Notes: generated from the sequence alone by a model not told the origin. Shown: positions 52,605-62,014, counted from the first letter of the stretch. The stretch is 64,000 nucleotides of DNA from Oscillospiraceae bacterium (GCA_015067485.1 SVMJ01000010.1:1-64000), one strand, 5' to 3'. A program made the numbers and translations.

Positions 52605-52649
52605 CTCCACCAAAAAGAAAAACCACACCCTGTGGTGTGGTTTTCTTTT
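52605..52649 (-). terminator. Terminator of tRNA-Ala within a long inverted repeat
   Basis: AACCACACC / GGTGTGGTT core with A- and T-runs. The arms extend almost perfectly to ~23 bases on each side (CCACCAAAAAG / CTTTTTGGTGG), reaching into the tRNA CCA end. Confidence 0.8.
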
Positions 52650-52725
52650 TGGTGGAGACGATGGGGATCGAACCCACTACCTTTTGACTGCCAGTCAAAC
52701 GCTCTCCCAGGTGAGCTACGCCCCC
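52650..52725 (-). tRNA. tRNA-Ala (GGC)
   Basis: Minus strand. Acceptor GGGGGCG / CGTCTCC with the G3-U70 pair that marks alanine tRNAs; discriminator A; encoded CCA. Anticodon stem TTTGA / TCAAA, loop CTGGCAG, anticodon GGC. Confidence 0.95.
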
Positions 52726-52778
52726 GTAAAGCGCCCCTTTACGGAACGCTATTATTATACTGATTTTCGGCTTTACTG

Positions 52779-54173
52779 TCAAGAGTGAATCACATTTGTG
52801 AACAGATTGGCGCCCGATTTGAGCACAAATTCGGCGGTGAGTTCTCCCGGCGCAAAGTCGCCTTTTCCCATATTCGGGTCGCGTTCTCCGCGCGGCGGCA
52901 TTTCGGGGCGTTTTCCGTCAAACGGCGGTTCTTTGCCGTCAAACGGTTTCTCCCCTTTTGGCGGCTCGCCACCCGGCATCATACCGGGGCCGCCCATTCT
53001 GCCACCGCTTTGACCTTGCATTTGCACCCCGTCACACCACAGGGTGTACCTGCCTTCCGTGAAACTCTCACTTGCGAGTGCCACCACCGAGTATGCGTTT
53101 TGCGGAGTGAATTCCATGGCGGTGTTGCCCTGCTCGTCTTTGAGCAAAAGGGTCTTGCCGCCCGCCTGTTTTTCAGCGAATTGGAACGCGGCATACGTTG
53201 TTCCGTCCGCCTGGAGCGGATCAAACATATTCCCTGCCGCAAGCACGATCCCGCCGCGTACGAAAACGCCTTTGTCCGCGTCCACGCCCGCATCCGCGCT
53301 GAGCGCATTTGCGGATGCGATGACGGTTCCGCCGTTTACCACGATCCAGCCGTTGGAGTCGATCCCGTCACCTTCGCCTGTTTCGCCCGTGACCGTGACG
53401 TTTACCACCCCGTCATTTACCGTGAGAACCGAGACGTTGTCTTCGTTGGTGTTGATACCGTCATTTCCCGAACGGATCTCGAGATGTCCGCCGTTTATCG
53501 TCAGGTGCATTTCACTGCAAAGCCCTTCGTTTGTGCCGCGGATGTTCAGCACACCGTCGCCCGAAACGTTCATGGACATACGCGAATACACCGCGCCGTC
53601 ATACTCATGCAGTTCGTCTTCGGGGTCATCGGGATCTAAGATGGTTGCGACGTAAGCGCCGCTTATGTTGTTGACCGTGTCATCGCTGATGACGATGTTT
53701 GCGCCCGCCTTGGTCGTATCCACGTCCATGGTTGCGCGGTCTTCGTCGTCTTCGCCGCATTCATAGACATTATAGAAAATCAACGCGGGAGCGACTTCAC
53801 AGGTGATGTCCGCCCCGTCTAAAATCAGCGTGACGACCGCATTCGGGTTATCTTCCGCGTTTTCGCCCAGGTCCACCGCGATCTGCCCGCGCTCCAACTT
53901 CCCACTGAGACGGTACGTGCCGGGTTTTGTGATGTGTACCACCGTGTGTGCGTTTGCGGCTTCCGCATCGTGGGCGTCTTGCTCGCTTCCCTTTCCGTAA
54001 GCGGCGGGTTGTCCCGCTTCGTAGTAGACGATGTCATGCGCGGTATAGACCCCGTCTGCGTTGATTTCTCCGCCGAGCGCGACGTCAACGATCTCACCGC
54101 TTGTCGGATCGCCGCAAGCGGAAATCACCGCTAAAAGTGTGAGCGTTGCGAAAAACAAACCAAGTTTTTTCAT
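52779..54173 (-). CDS. Carbohydrate-binding-domain lipoprotein
   Basis: About 464 residues. Start 54173 gives a lipoprotein signal (MKKLGLFFATLTLLAVISAC) after AAGGAGG. The body is the beta-helix-like 'carbohydrate-binding domain-containing' family (DUF4353 type): ITKPGTYRLSGKLERGQIAVDL, LILDGADITC, LTINGGHLEIRSGNDGINTNED and VNGGTVIASANALS. Next comes a low-complexity Gly/Pro/Lys stretch (GGRMGGPGMMPGGEPPKGEK). Calcium or glycan binding is plausible; the role is unknown. It follows malQ in the same direction and overlaps nothing. Confidence 0.85.
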   Translation of the reverse strand: MKKLGLFFATLTLLAVISACGDPTSGEIVDVALGGEINADGVYTAHDIVYYEAGQPAAYGKGSEQDAHDAEAANAHTVVHITKPGTYRLSGKLERGQIAVDLGENAEDNPNAVVTLILDGADITCEVAPALIFYNVYECGEDDEDRATMDVDTTKAGANIVISDDTVNNISGAYVATILDPDDPEDELHEYDGAVYSRMSMNVSGDGVLNIRGTNEGLCSEMHLTINGGHLEIRSGNDGINTNEDNVSVLTVNDGVVNVTVTGETGEGDGIDSNGWIVVNGGTVIASANALSADAGVDADKGVFVRGGIVLAAGNMFDPLQADGTTYAAFQFAEKQAGGKTLLLKDEQGNTAMEFTPQNAYSVVALASESFTEGRYTLWCDGVQMQGQSGGRMGGPGMMPGGEPPKGEKPFDGKEPPFDGKRPEMPPRGERDPNMGKGDFAPGELTAEFVLKSGANLFTNVIHS

Positions 54174-54183
54174 TGGGACCTCC

Positions 54184-55461
54184 TTAAATTCTGCCATACA
54201 GCGCGGCTTTGCTGCGCAAGTCCTGTGCGAGTTCTTTGGTGAGTGCATTTACATCGCACTTCCAACCCCAGTTTCCCTCGATCGTTCCGGGAACATTCAT
54301 GCGCGCCGATCCGTCAAGCCCCAGCACATCCTGCAGCTGCAGGACCGCAAGGTTTGCGACCGAGGAGAGCGCGGCACGGGTGAGCCCGTCGACCGGATCG
54401 GTACAGCTGAGATACTCGCAGGCAAATGCGGCATCGATCGGGTATTCTTCCACCCAGCCGCGGAGGGTATTGTTATCATGTGTTCCGGTATAGACCACCG
54501 AGTTTTGAACGTGGTGGTGCGGTAAGTACAGACTGTCGCAGCCCGGCGTGAATGCAAACTGCAAAACGGTCATACCGGGAAGCCCGACGCGATCGCGCAG
54601 TGCGTACACTTCGGGGGTTAAAAAACCCAAATCTTCTGCGACCAGCGGTGCAGGACCAAGCGCGGCAAAGAGTTCATCCCCCGGACCTTTCACCCACTCG
54701 CCCGCAGCGGCAGATTCCGCGCCTTTCGGGATGGACCAGAACGCTTCCATCGCGCGGAAGTGGTCGATCCGCAATCGGTCATAGAGTCTGAGCGAATGGC
54801 GGATGCGTGCCACCCACCAAGCGTATCCGCTTTTGCGGTGCGCTTCAAAATTATAGACAGGATTTCCCCAAAACTGTCCGTCCGCGCAGAATGCATCGGG
54901 CGGGCAACCTGCCACGCGGTCTAAATCAAAGAGCGACTGATTGCACCAAATGTCCACACTATCGGGTGCGACGTAAAAGGGCAAATCCCCCATCACCGAG
55001 ATCCCGCGCTCACCCGCATAGGCGCGCACGCGCGCCCACTCTCTGTAAAACAGGTACTGTTCTTTGTAGATCTCACGCATACGGGGTTGCAGGCGGTTTG
55101 CATGATAGCCGAGTGCGGAAGAATCGCGTCTCACCACGTCTTCGGGCCACTCCCACCACGGTTTCCCCAAATCTTCACGCAGAGCGGTAAAGAGTGCAAA
55201 GTCGGCAAGCCAGGTAAACTCCCGTTCCAAAAACGCATCGATCTCTTCGTCTGATACGGGAGCGTCTTTTGCAAAGCTCTCTTCCCCTGCCCACGCAGAA
55301 GTCGAGTGGTACGGGCACCCACCCGGACCGATGGGGCCGAGTGGCAGGGTTTGCCACACGCGTACACCCGCTTCCTGCAGGAAATCCAAAAACCGCATGA
55401 GTTCGGGCGTAAACCCGCCAAACGATGCGACATGGGCTAAAATTCCAAGTTCACGACTCAT
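54184..55461 (-). CDS. malQ: 4-alpha-glucanotransferase (GH77), short
   Basis: About 425 residues. The catalytic residues of GH77 are present: nucleophile Asp in LRIDHFRA, acid/base Glu in PLVAEDLG and the Asp of YTGTHDNNT. It moves maltosyl units between alpha-glucans. It is shorter than the usual ~500 residues, and several loops look trimmed, though the ends are intact. The start overlaps the stop of the upstream lipoprotein (ATGA), so the two are translationally coupled. GH77 beside a substrate-binding lipoprotein suggests oligosaccharide handling. Confidence 0.92.
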   Translation of the reverse strand: MSRELGILAHVASFGGFTPELMRFLDFLQEAGVRVWQTLPLGPIGPGGCPYHSTSAWAGEESFAKDAPVSDEEIDAFLEREFTWLADFALFTALREDLGKPWWEWPEDVVRRDSSALGYHANRLQPRMREIYKEQYLFYREWARVRAYAGERGISVMGDLPFYVAPDSVDIWCNQSLFDLDRVAGCPPDAFCADGQFWGNPVYNFEAHRKSGYAWWVARIRHSLRLYDRLRIDHFRAMEAFWSIPKGAESAAAGEWVKGPGDELFAALGPAPLVAEDLGFLTPEVYALRDRVGLPGMTVLQFAFTPGCDSLYLPHHHVQNSVVYTGTHDNNTLRGWVEEYPIDAAFACEYLSCTDPVDGLTRAALSSVANLAVLQLQDVLGLDGSARMNVPGTIEGNWGWKCDVNALTKELAQDLRSKAALYGRI

Positions 55462-56924
55462 GAAACACGCTTCCAATCAAAAAAGTGATAGAACGGATTG
55501 TGCACCGCAGGGGTGAGTTCCGCAAAGTAATTCTTCTGCACGAGCAGGGTGTCGCGTTTGAACAGGATGGGTGCAAACGGGACTTCGTCTGCAAACTGGC
55601 GCAGATATGCGCTATCGTCCCCGCCCGAGCGCGCGGTGTAGATAGCAGAACTTAAATATTCGGAAGAAAATCCGCCGTAGTTGAGCGCGCCGCCCGGTGC
55701 AACCAGGGGTGCGATGTCAAAATCGGCACTTAAGACCACTTCACCGAGATAGAGTTCAAACCGCCCCGACTGCAGGCGAGATACAAACTGCTCCCATGGC
55801 ACGGTCTCCACGTTCACCGTGATACTCGCCGCACTCAGCGATTCCGCAATTCTCTGCGCCGCCGAGACTTTGCTCGGGTTTTCCGCATTCACCAAAAGGG
55901 AGACCGTGAGCGTCTCACGCCCCGCCGCCGCGAGATGGTCGCGGGCGGTTTCGGGAGAATATGCGAGAAGGTCTGCCACCTGCGCGGAGTACTGCGCGGC
56001 GGCGGGATGGACGGGGATGCCCGATGCATCCGCAAAGCCCGAGAAGTCTTTCCCCGCGATGGATTCACGGTCGAGCGCGCACGCGATGGCGCGGCGCACG
56101 GTGGCGGAGCGGAGTGCTTTGGAACGGGTTTGGAACCCGAGATACAGCATGGTGGTTGTGGGGTAGTCCACGTGGTCGCAGTCCCCACCCCAGGAGACCG
56201 CATCGGTTGCGGTGATATCCACCGCCGCCATGCTGATCTTTCCTGCACGGAGTTCTTTTGCGAGTTGCTCTTCGCTGCCCACCGAGACGATCTCGATGCG
56301 TTCATACGGCATCGCCGCTTCCCCGTAGTAATGGTTTTTCACCAGCACGGGAGAAACGCCTTCATAGATGATTTGATAGGGACCCGTGCCGACCGCGACG
56401 GTCGCATTCTCATCGCGCTTGATCACGGGAATATCAAGCAGAGCGGGAAGATCATCGTTCGGGGATTTGGTAACCACTTCCACCACCGAAGAATTTACCG
56501 CTCGGAAGCGCTCAATGTTTTGGAAGCGGCTTGCGTATGCACTTTCTTCCTGTTTTGCAAGGTTATACGAATAGACCACATCTTGTGCGGTCAGCGCGGT
56601 GCCGTCCGAGAACGTCATACTGCGCAGGGTAAACTTCCACACGTTTCCGTCGCGGGTGTAACCGTCGCACAGCATGGGTACCGCCTGAAAGTCGGGCGTG
56701 AGTTCAAAAAGCCCGTCGAACACCAAACGATAGAGTGCGACGTTTGCACCAACGCGTGTGGTGAGCGGGTTGATCGTGCGTTCTTCAAAAAATGCGACCC
56801 GACAGATTTGATTTTGGCTTTGCTCTTGCACAATGGGCGTATCCGCAGACGGGGTTTCTCCCCCGCGCGGCGCACAACCGCAGAGCAAGCATAGCAGGAG
56901 ACACAATGCTGTCATCCGCTTCAT
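55458..56924 (-). CDS. OppA/family-5 ABC substrate-binding lipoprotein
   Basis: About 488 residues. Start 56924 gives MKRMTALCLLLCLLCGC, a lipobox, after AGAGGTGA. The body fits family-5 extracellular solute-binding proteins (peptide/nickel/oligopeptide): INPLTTRVGANVALYRLVFDGLFEL, WKFTLRSMTFSDGTALTAQDVVYSYNLA, and VRRAIACALDRESI. No permease or ATPase genes lie near, so it must share a transporter encoded elsewhere. It is downstream of the TIR-NLR pair by 28 bases and coupled to malQ. Confidence 0.88.
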   Translation of the reverse strand: MKRMTALCLLLCLLCGCAPRGGETPSADTPIVQEQSQNQICRVAFFEERTINPLTTRVGANVALYRLVFDGLFELTPDFQAVPMLCDGYTRDGNVWKFTLRSMTFSDGTALTAQDVVYSYNLAKQEESAYASRFQNIERFRAVNSSVVEVVTKSPNDDLPALLDIPVIKRDENATVAVGTGPYQIIYEGVSPVLVKNHYYGEAAMPYERIEIVSVGSEEQLAKELRAGKISMAAVDITATDAVSWGGDCDHVDYPTTTMLYLGFQTRSKALRSATVRRAIACALDRESIAGKDFSGFADASGIPVHPAAAQYSAQVADLLAYSPETARDHLAAAGRETLTVSLLVNAENPSKVSAAQRIAESLSAASITVNVETVPWEQFVSRLQSGRFELYLGEVVLSADFDIAPLVAPGGALNYGGFSSEYLSSAIYTARSGGDDSAYLRQFADEVPFAPILFKRDTLLVQKNYFAELTPAVHNPFYHFFDWKRVS

Positions 56925-56952
56925 TTGATTCACCTCTTTTTCAAAAGTGGCT

Positions 56953-58941
56953 TCATTTCTCTGCCACAGAACAACGATTTTCTTCCAAAAATCCCGGGAT
57001 CGCGCGGAGCAGGAGATCGTCGTAGCGGTAATAGTCAAAGTCTTTCGCGGTGTAGGTTTTACCGCCTGCAATTTCGTTTGCGCGCGCGCTCAACTCATTT
57101 GAGAGTGCATGAAGCCCCGCAAACGTGGTGATACACGCGTGTTTTTTCAAGGTATCGTCTTTGATGGTCTTTTTGATCTTGCCGTTTTCTTCCCACACTT
57201 TGACCCTGCACCGTTTCATCGGGAGATAGCCCGCGAGCAGATGGAATGCGTTCCAGCGAAAGTGTTCTTGTGCGAGAAGTGCGTTGCGCACACTCACGCC
57301 GAAGCAGGATTCGTAGTCGGTGGCATCCCCGAGTTTTGCGGGAAGTTCGGATGCCAAATCCAATCCTTCTCCACGCCCGTCATTTTGATAATCCACACCC
57401 AACAGATTGAGTTTCAGACGCAGATTTTGGGCAAGTGCGATGTTGCTTGCCATACCGAAATAGGAAAGATCATTCCAAGTATCTTTGCCCGAATAGAAAC
57501 GGTTGACATCCCGTGCCAGCCCGACCAGCGCATCCCCTACGATGACATCATGGGTAAAGACCGACCCCGTGTCCCCGTAGCAGGTGATACGGTCATGTGT
57601 GAGCGCGATCGAGCGGTTGCGGACGAATATGTGATAGCAGTTACATTTATCCAGTAAAAGCGAGAACTTTTCCGCAATTTCGATGTTTCGGTATACGTTT
57701 CCCGTATCAACGATGATATAACTGAAACTGTCTTCATCCAATGCTTTGTTTGCGATCTCGCGGATGGTGTCAAACTCATAACCGCCGTCTTTCACGCAGT
57801 CCACTTCATAGGGATACTCAGGCATCGGGAAATATTCGGTTTGGTTTTCTTCCAAGATGCGCAGCGCATTGGGAAGTCCGCAGAGAGACCATGCATTTTT
57901 GTCAGCCGTTTTGTCATACACCGAAAGACGGATGGGGGATGCGTGATACTCCCCGTCTTTCTGTACCGCAAATTGGTTGTTTATCACAAACTGTCTGCAG
58001 ATCTCACCGCTCAAAGCACCGTAACCGAGCAGGAATAAGTTGAGTTTGACCCCGTCTTTGAGCGAGGTGTCGTCTCCGAAAAATTCGCGCGGCATATGCT
58101 TAGTGTACGGGTTTTTATCCACAAACACACGCGCGAGCAATTCGTTTCTGCTAAAGAGTGTGATGCGTGTGCGGTAGAGACTGCCCATCGCATCGATGCG
58201 GCGTTTGAGTGTTTCCAAAACACCGCTTTCCGTCTCCAAGTAAAAGCGGATGTCTTTCGTTTTCCGCTCGTCGCCGAGATAGGCTAAAATCTCGTCGAGC
58301 GCTTCGTCCTGCAGCAGGATCACATTGTAGCGGGTTTTGGTGTGAAACCATTTCCCTGCAAAAAATGCTTTGGAGAGTTTGCGACGTATCACCGTGCACC
58401 CGTTTTCGATGTATTCCGTCATAGCCGATTTTTCTGTATTTTCGGGCAAAACCAAAACCGCATTTTTCTGTGTTTTGGCGTATTGGATGGCTTCCTCGCT
58501 GTTTCCTGCGATGAGATCGCAAGTATTGCCACTAAAACGCAAGACCAGTTTGAATGCGTTTGAAATTCTGCGCCCGAAAGTGGAAATTGCCGCAAAGGAG
58601 GTGGAGACCACCGCAATTGCGATGCCCAAGCCAAAGATGAGCCCGTATTCGGGAAAGTGCGAAGCATAGACTTCCACAATGCCTGTTTCGGTGTCACCTA
58701 CAAGGGATTTTGCCGCGGCGGGGATGCCGTCGAGCAGGTAGAGAAAGAAACTGCGTTCTTCCCCGAGCACCAGTTTTTCAAAAAACGCGGGGAGCAAGTA
58801 GATGACGAAATTGAGTGCCACCACGCATCCCATAAAAATCACGGTTTTGACCGTGTTTCTCTTACGGAATACAAGCGGAAGCCCGACAAAGATCAGCAGA
58901 AGTTCCGCAACGAATATGATTTGATTCAACACTTCCCACAC
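56953..58941 (-). CDS. Three-helix membrane protein with Rossmann-like (TrkA/RCK-like) domains
   Basis: A 662-residue protein with three membrane helices at the N-terminus (about 5-25, 34-54, 98-121). A soluble region follows, with two nucleotide-fold-like segments: FSGNTCDLIAGNSEEAIQYA with VLVLPEN (about 136-167), and LNLFLLGYGALSGEICRQF (about 303-321). That layout recalls ion-channel gating domains (TrkA-N/RCK, as in CASTOR/POLLUX). Near the end, QEHFRWNAFHLLAGYLPMKR and the later HACITTFAGLHAL weakly resemble the RyR domain that occurs in conflict-system proteins. It starts 14 bases after the TIR-NB-ARC gene and is surely co-transcribed. Domain names are my reading and need profile searches. 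No pore motif is evident. Confidence 0.6.
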   Translation of the reverse strand: MWEVLNQIIFVAELLLIFVGLPLVFRKRNTVKTVIFMGCVVALNFVIYLLPAFFEKLVLGEERSFFLYLLDGIPAAAKSLVGDTETGIVEVYASHFPEYGLIFGLGIAIAVVSTSFAAISTFGRRISNAFKLVLRFSGNTCDLIAGNSEEAIQYAKTQKNAVLVLPENTEKSAMTEYIENGCTVIRRKLSKAFFAGKWFHTKTRYNVILLQDEALDEILAYLGDERKTKDIRFYLETESGVLETLKRRIDAMGSLYRTRITLFSRNELLARVFVDKNPYTKHMPREFFGDDTSLKDGVKLNLFLLGYGALSGEICRQFVINNQFAVQKDGEYHASPIRLSVYDKTADKNAWSLCGLPNALRILEENQTEYFPMPEYPYEVDCVKDGGYEFDTIREIANKALDEDSFSYIIVDTGNVYRNIEIAEKFSLLLDKCNCYHIFVRNRSIALTHDRITCYGDTGSVFTHDVIVGDALVGLARDVNRFYSGKDTWNDLSYFGMASNIALAQNLRLKLNLLGVDYQNDGRGEGLDLASELPAKLGDATDYESCFGVSVRNALLAQEHFRWNAFHLLAGYLPMKRCRVKVWEENGKIKKTIKDDTLKKHACITTFAGLHALSNELSARANEIAGGKTYTAKDFDYYRYDDLLLRAIPGFLEENRCSVAEK

Positions 58942-58955
58942 GAGACTTTTCCCCC

Positions 58956-61385
58956 TTACGCTCCTTTGAGCGCCGTGATTTTTTCTTTTGCCGCAATGAT
59001 CTGTACGGCATCCGGTTCATACATCTTTTCCGCGATCTTCAGTGCGCGTTCATATGCCTCAAGTGCTTCTGCGCGCTCACCGAGTTTTGAGCAGCATTCT
59101 CCGAGATGGGTAAACAACTGGTAGTTTCTCGGATGGTGTTCGCCAAAATAATTGCAGTAGCCGTCCGCACTTTTCTTTGCATAGTCTTTTGCCTTGTCAA
59201 AATCACCCAGACCAAAGAGTGCGGCTGATTTGAGGAAATATGCGAGCATGATATCCACGTGCGTTTCATCGAAGAGGGAAAGTAAAATCTCAACTGCGGT
59301 TTCGGTGTGCATGAGACTCTCTTCGAACTGCTCGCCGTCCAGTAAAATTTCGGCAAGCTGCATATGCGCACCCCCGAGTTTGGCGTGATGGAAGTCATCG
59401 GGTGCGAAACTTTTGGCCGCGTGGTCGATGGAGGCATACGCATATTCTTTTGCAGTTTCGTAATCGCTTTTGTCTCCCGTTTCGCGGTACTTCATGAGAT
59501 ACTGTTTGGAGAGATTGGTTTTGGTCATGGTGTGACGGGATTTTGCATCCGAGCCGACCAGTTCCACTTGCCCGAAAATCTCATCCGCGGTTTTGAGCCA
59601 GTAAAACGCATTCTCAACAGAGTTTTCCAGATGGCTGTCAAACGAGTACACCCAACCGAGTTTGAACGCGCTTCGTGCCGTCTCGAAACTCTGCTCCCCT
59701 TTTGAGCTGCGGAAAAATTCATAAAGCCGTTTGGCAAGCTGCACCGCACATTCGGTATCCACCGCAAAACTTAAGAGACTTTCCGCATGGTAATAGAACA
59801 TGGCGTTCGTTTCTGTGATGTTGTCAAACTGCTTTAAGAGTTCTTTTGCGATCAGCGCATAGCGGTCTTTCTCGCTCTTTTTCATGCCATAGGTCTTTTT
59901 ATCTTCGATGGAATCGGTAAAGCGGGAAAGAAACTCCGCGCAGTTTTCTTCGGTTGCGGGGATCTCATGGCGCACCACTTCCTTGATGATGGGGTGCAGC
60001 GCGATCCCCTCGGTGTTTTTCAAAAGCCAACTTCTGGTTTCCAAGTCCTTGATGAGTTTGGTGGAATCGAGATCCGCCCATGCGCGGAAGTTGCGGACGT
60101 TGACCCCTTCTGTGGGCATCAGCGAGAGATACATGAGCACACGGCGTTCTTCTTCGGTGAGTGTGAAGAGTTTGAACATCTTGAGCAGGTTCTCATATGC
60201 CGCGGCTTTCACCATGTTCTCGCCCACCACTTCTTCGCTGAGCGAGCGGATGCCCTCACGCTTCAGCGCGGCGAGCATTTCTTCCGGGGTCTGTCCGCTG
60301 TTTTCCATATGCTGTGCCAAAAGTTCCACCGTGTAAGTGTGGCGGTTGACCAATTCGATGAGTTCTTCGAGTTTCGGATCGTCTTCTTCCACGTCGTAGC
60401 CGTCATAATTTTGCATGAAAATCTCTTTGAGATCGTCCATATCTTCCAGCACGTCGATCTTCACAGTGGGATAATGGCGCGAGAAATCGGTACGCGTGGT
60501 GATGAGAAGATGATAATTCCCTTGAATCAGATCCCCAAGGGCTTCGTCTTGTTCCACATCGAAGTTATCGATCACGATGAGGGTCCTCTCGTTTGCGATT
60601 TTACGGATTTTTTCCATCTTTCGCGCAAAGAATGCGTCGTCGCTTTCTTTGGACCCGTCCGACATGGTATAGCGCACGAGTTCGGGTTCAAGCGCAAACG
60701 GGTTTTCTGCGATCACCATGTCCTTGAGGCTGCCGTTGTAGGTGGCGAAAATCACCGTATCGTAATCGTTTTGATGGCGTTTTGCGTACTGCTTTGCGAT
60801 CTGGGTTTTGCCGATGCCGCCCACCCCGTACAGGAACTGGACGTTCTCACCGTTTTGGAAGTTTTGGGAAATTTCATCCAGCACCGCATCTCTGCCGCAA
60901 AAGACTTTTTTCGGGATGACGGTCGGGGTGGAAATCAGCGAATATCCGCGGAAGTTACGGCTCCACGGGTTCTCCGCCCCATTTTTTGCGAGCACCGCAT
61001 AGATCTGACGGGAGAGTTCTTCGATGCGCTCGTCCATGGTGGGTTTGGTCGCGTCCACACGGTGGACCGCCAAAAGATCGTATTCGAGATCGCCCGTGAG
61101 TTCCGCATAGTCAATGACAAACGGGATGACGATCTTGTTTTTATCAAGCGCAAGCGCGATCTCTTTCGGCACTTCTTTGGAGCCGATCGAGTGCTCGCTT
61201 TGGATCAAAAGCACGATTTTCGCGATCGCGATTGCGTCCACGATCACTTCTTTGTAATGCTCGCCTGCCAGGATTTCGCTTGTGCAAATCCAGCAGGGGA
61301 TATTATACTCACTCAGCAGCCGGTTTACCACATACTGGGAAATCTCTTGGTCTGCAAACGAAAAACTGACAAATACGTCATGCAT
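58956..61385 (-). CDS. TIR-NB-ARC-TPR protein (bacterial NLR-like)
   Basis: An 809-residue protein. TIR domain (about 1-130): DVFVSFSFADQEISQYV, CWICTSEILAGEHY and SEHSIGSKEVPKE, with Glu75 as the likely NADase catalytic residue. NB-ARC/STAND NTPase (about 160-480): Walker A GVGGIGKT (187-194), Walker B TLIVIDNFD, the TTRTD sensor, and a winged-helix-like region. The C-terminal ~300 residues are TPR-like repeats, expected to sense a trigger. In known systems such proteins oligomerise on sensing and the TIR domain consumes NAD or makes a nucleotide signal. It starts after AAAAGGAG and its own promoter, and is followed by the membrane protein. Immune function is inference; a signalling or developmental role is possible. 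Confidence 0.85.
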   Translation of the reverse strand: MHDVFVSFSFADQEISQYVVNRLLSEYNIPCWICTSEILAGEHYKEVIVDAIAIAKIVLLIQSEHSIGSKEVPKEIALALDKNKIVIPFVIDYAELTGDLEYDLLAVHRVDATKPTMDERIEELSRQIYAVLAKNGAENPWSRNFRGYSLISTPTVIPKKVFCGRDAVLDEISQNFQNGENVQFLYGVGGIGKTQIAKQYAKRHQNDYDTVIFATYNGSLKDMVIAENPFALEPELVRYTMSDGSKESDDAFFARKMEKIRKIANERTLIVIDNFDVEQDEALGDLIQGNYHLLITTRTDFSRHYPTVKIDVLEDMDDLKEIFMQNYDGYDVEEDDPKLEELIELVNRHTYTVELLAQHMENSGQTPEEMLAALKREGIRSLSEEVVGENMVKAAAYENLLKMFKLFTLTEEERRVLMYLSLMPTEGVNVRNFRAWADLDSTKLIKDLETRSWLLKNTEGIALHPIIKEVVRHEIPATEENCAEFLSRFTDSIEDKKTYGMKKSEKDRYALIAKELLKQFDNITETNAMFYYHAESLLSFAVDTECAVQLAKRLYEFFRSSKGEQSFETARSAFKLGWVYSFDSHLENSVENAFYWLKTADEIFGQVELVGSDAKSRHTMTKTNLSKQYLMKYRETGDKSDYETAKEYAYASIDHAAKSFAPDDFHHAKLGGAHMQLAEILLDGEQFEESLMHTETAVEILLSLFDETHVDIMLAYFLKSAALFGLGDFDKAKDYAKKSADGYCNYFGEHHPRNYQLFTHLGECCSKLGERAEALEAYERALKIAEKMYEPDAVQIIAAKEKITALKGA

Positions 61386-61416
61386 CGCGTTTTCTCTCCT
61401 TTTGGTTAATAGATGT

Positions 61417-61445
61417 ATTTTATCATAAACCGAGACTCAATTCAA
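61417..61445 (-). promoter_or_regulatory. Promoter of the TIR-NB-ARC operon
   Basis: TTGAAT (61440-61445), 17-base spacer, TAAAAT (61417-61422) with a TGA extension, directly behind the ppa terminator. Confidence 0.65.
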
Positions 61446-61447
61446 CA

Positions 61448-61476
61448 AAAAACGGACTGCCGAGCAGTCCGTTTGT
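61448..61476 (-). terminator. Terminator of ppa
   Basis: AAACGGACTGC / GCAGTCCGTTT stem with a three-base loop; T-run on the minus strand. Confidence 0.9.
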
Positions 61477-61480
61477 CCGA

Positions 61481-62014
61481 TTATTTGCAGAAATGTTCCA
61501 CGTAGTGATCGATCGCGTTTGCGATGATTTTAACAGATTCCGCTCTGCCGCGTACCTCGTCGACCGCGGTTTCCTTGTTCTCGAGCGTTTTATAAACGCT
61601 GAAGAAGTGCCGCATTTCTTCAAAGATGTGGCAAGGCAGTTCCGAGATGTCGTTGTACATATTGTAGTTCGGATCTTGAAACGGGATGGCGATGATCTTT
61701 TCATCGCTTCTGCCGTTGTCGATCATGGTGATCACCCCGACAGGATATGCGCGCACGAGTGTCATCGGCTCGATTTGCTCGGAGCAAAGCACGAGCACGT
61801 CCAGCGGGTCATTATCATCCCCGTAAGTGCGCGGAATGAAGCCGTAGTTTGCAGGATAGTGTGTGGAGGTGTGCAAAATGCGATCCAGCATCAGATACCC
61901 TGTTTCCTTATCCAGTTCATATTTCTTTTTACTGCCTTTTGTGATCTCAATCACGCACATAAAATCTTCCGCATTGATGCGTTTCGGGGAAATATCGTGC
62001 CAAATATTCGACAT
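61481..62014 (-). CDS. ppa: Inorganic pyrophosphatase (family I)
   Basis: A 177-residue soluble enzyme with the family-I active site: EITKGSKKKYELDKETG, YPANYGFIPRTYGDDNDPLDVLVL and DNGRSDEKIIAIP. It splits pyrophosphate to drive biosynthesis. It lies 14 bases after typA. Confidence 0.95.
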   Translation of the reverse strand: MSNIWHDISPKRINAEDFMCVIEITKGSKKKYELDKETGYLMLDRILHTSTHYPANYGFIPRTYGDDNDPLDVLVLCSEQIEPMTLVRAYPVGVITMIDNGRSDEKIIAIPFQDPNYNMYNDISELPCHIFEEMRHFFSVYKTLENKETAVDEVRGRAESVKIIANAIDHYVEHFCK

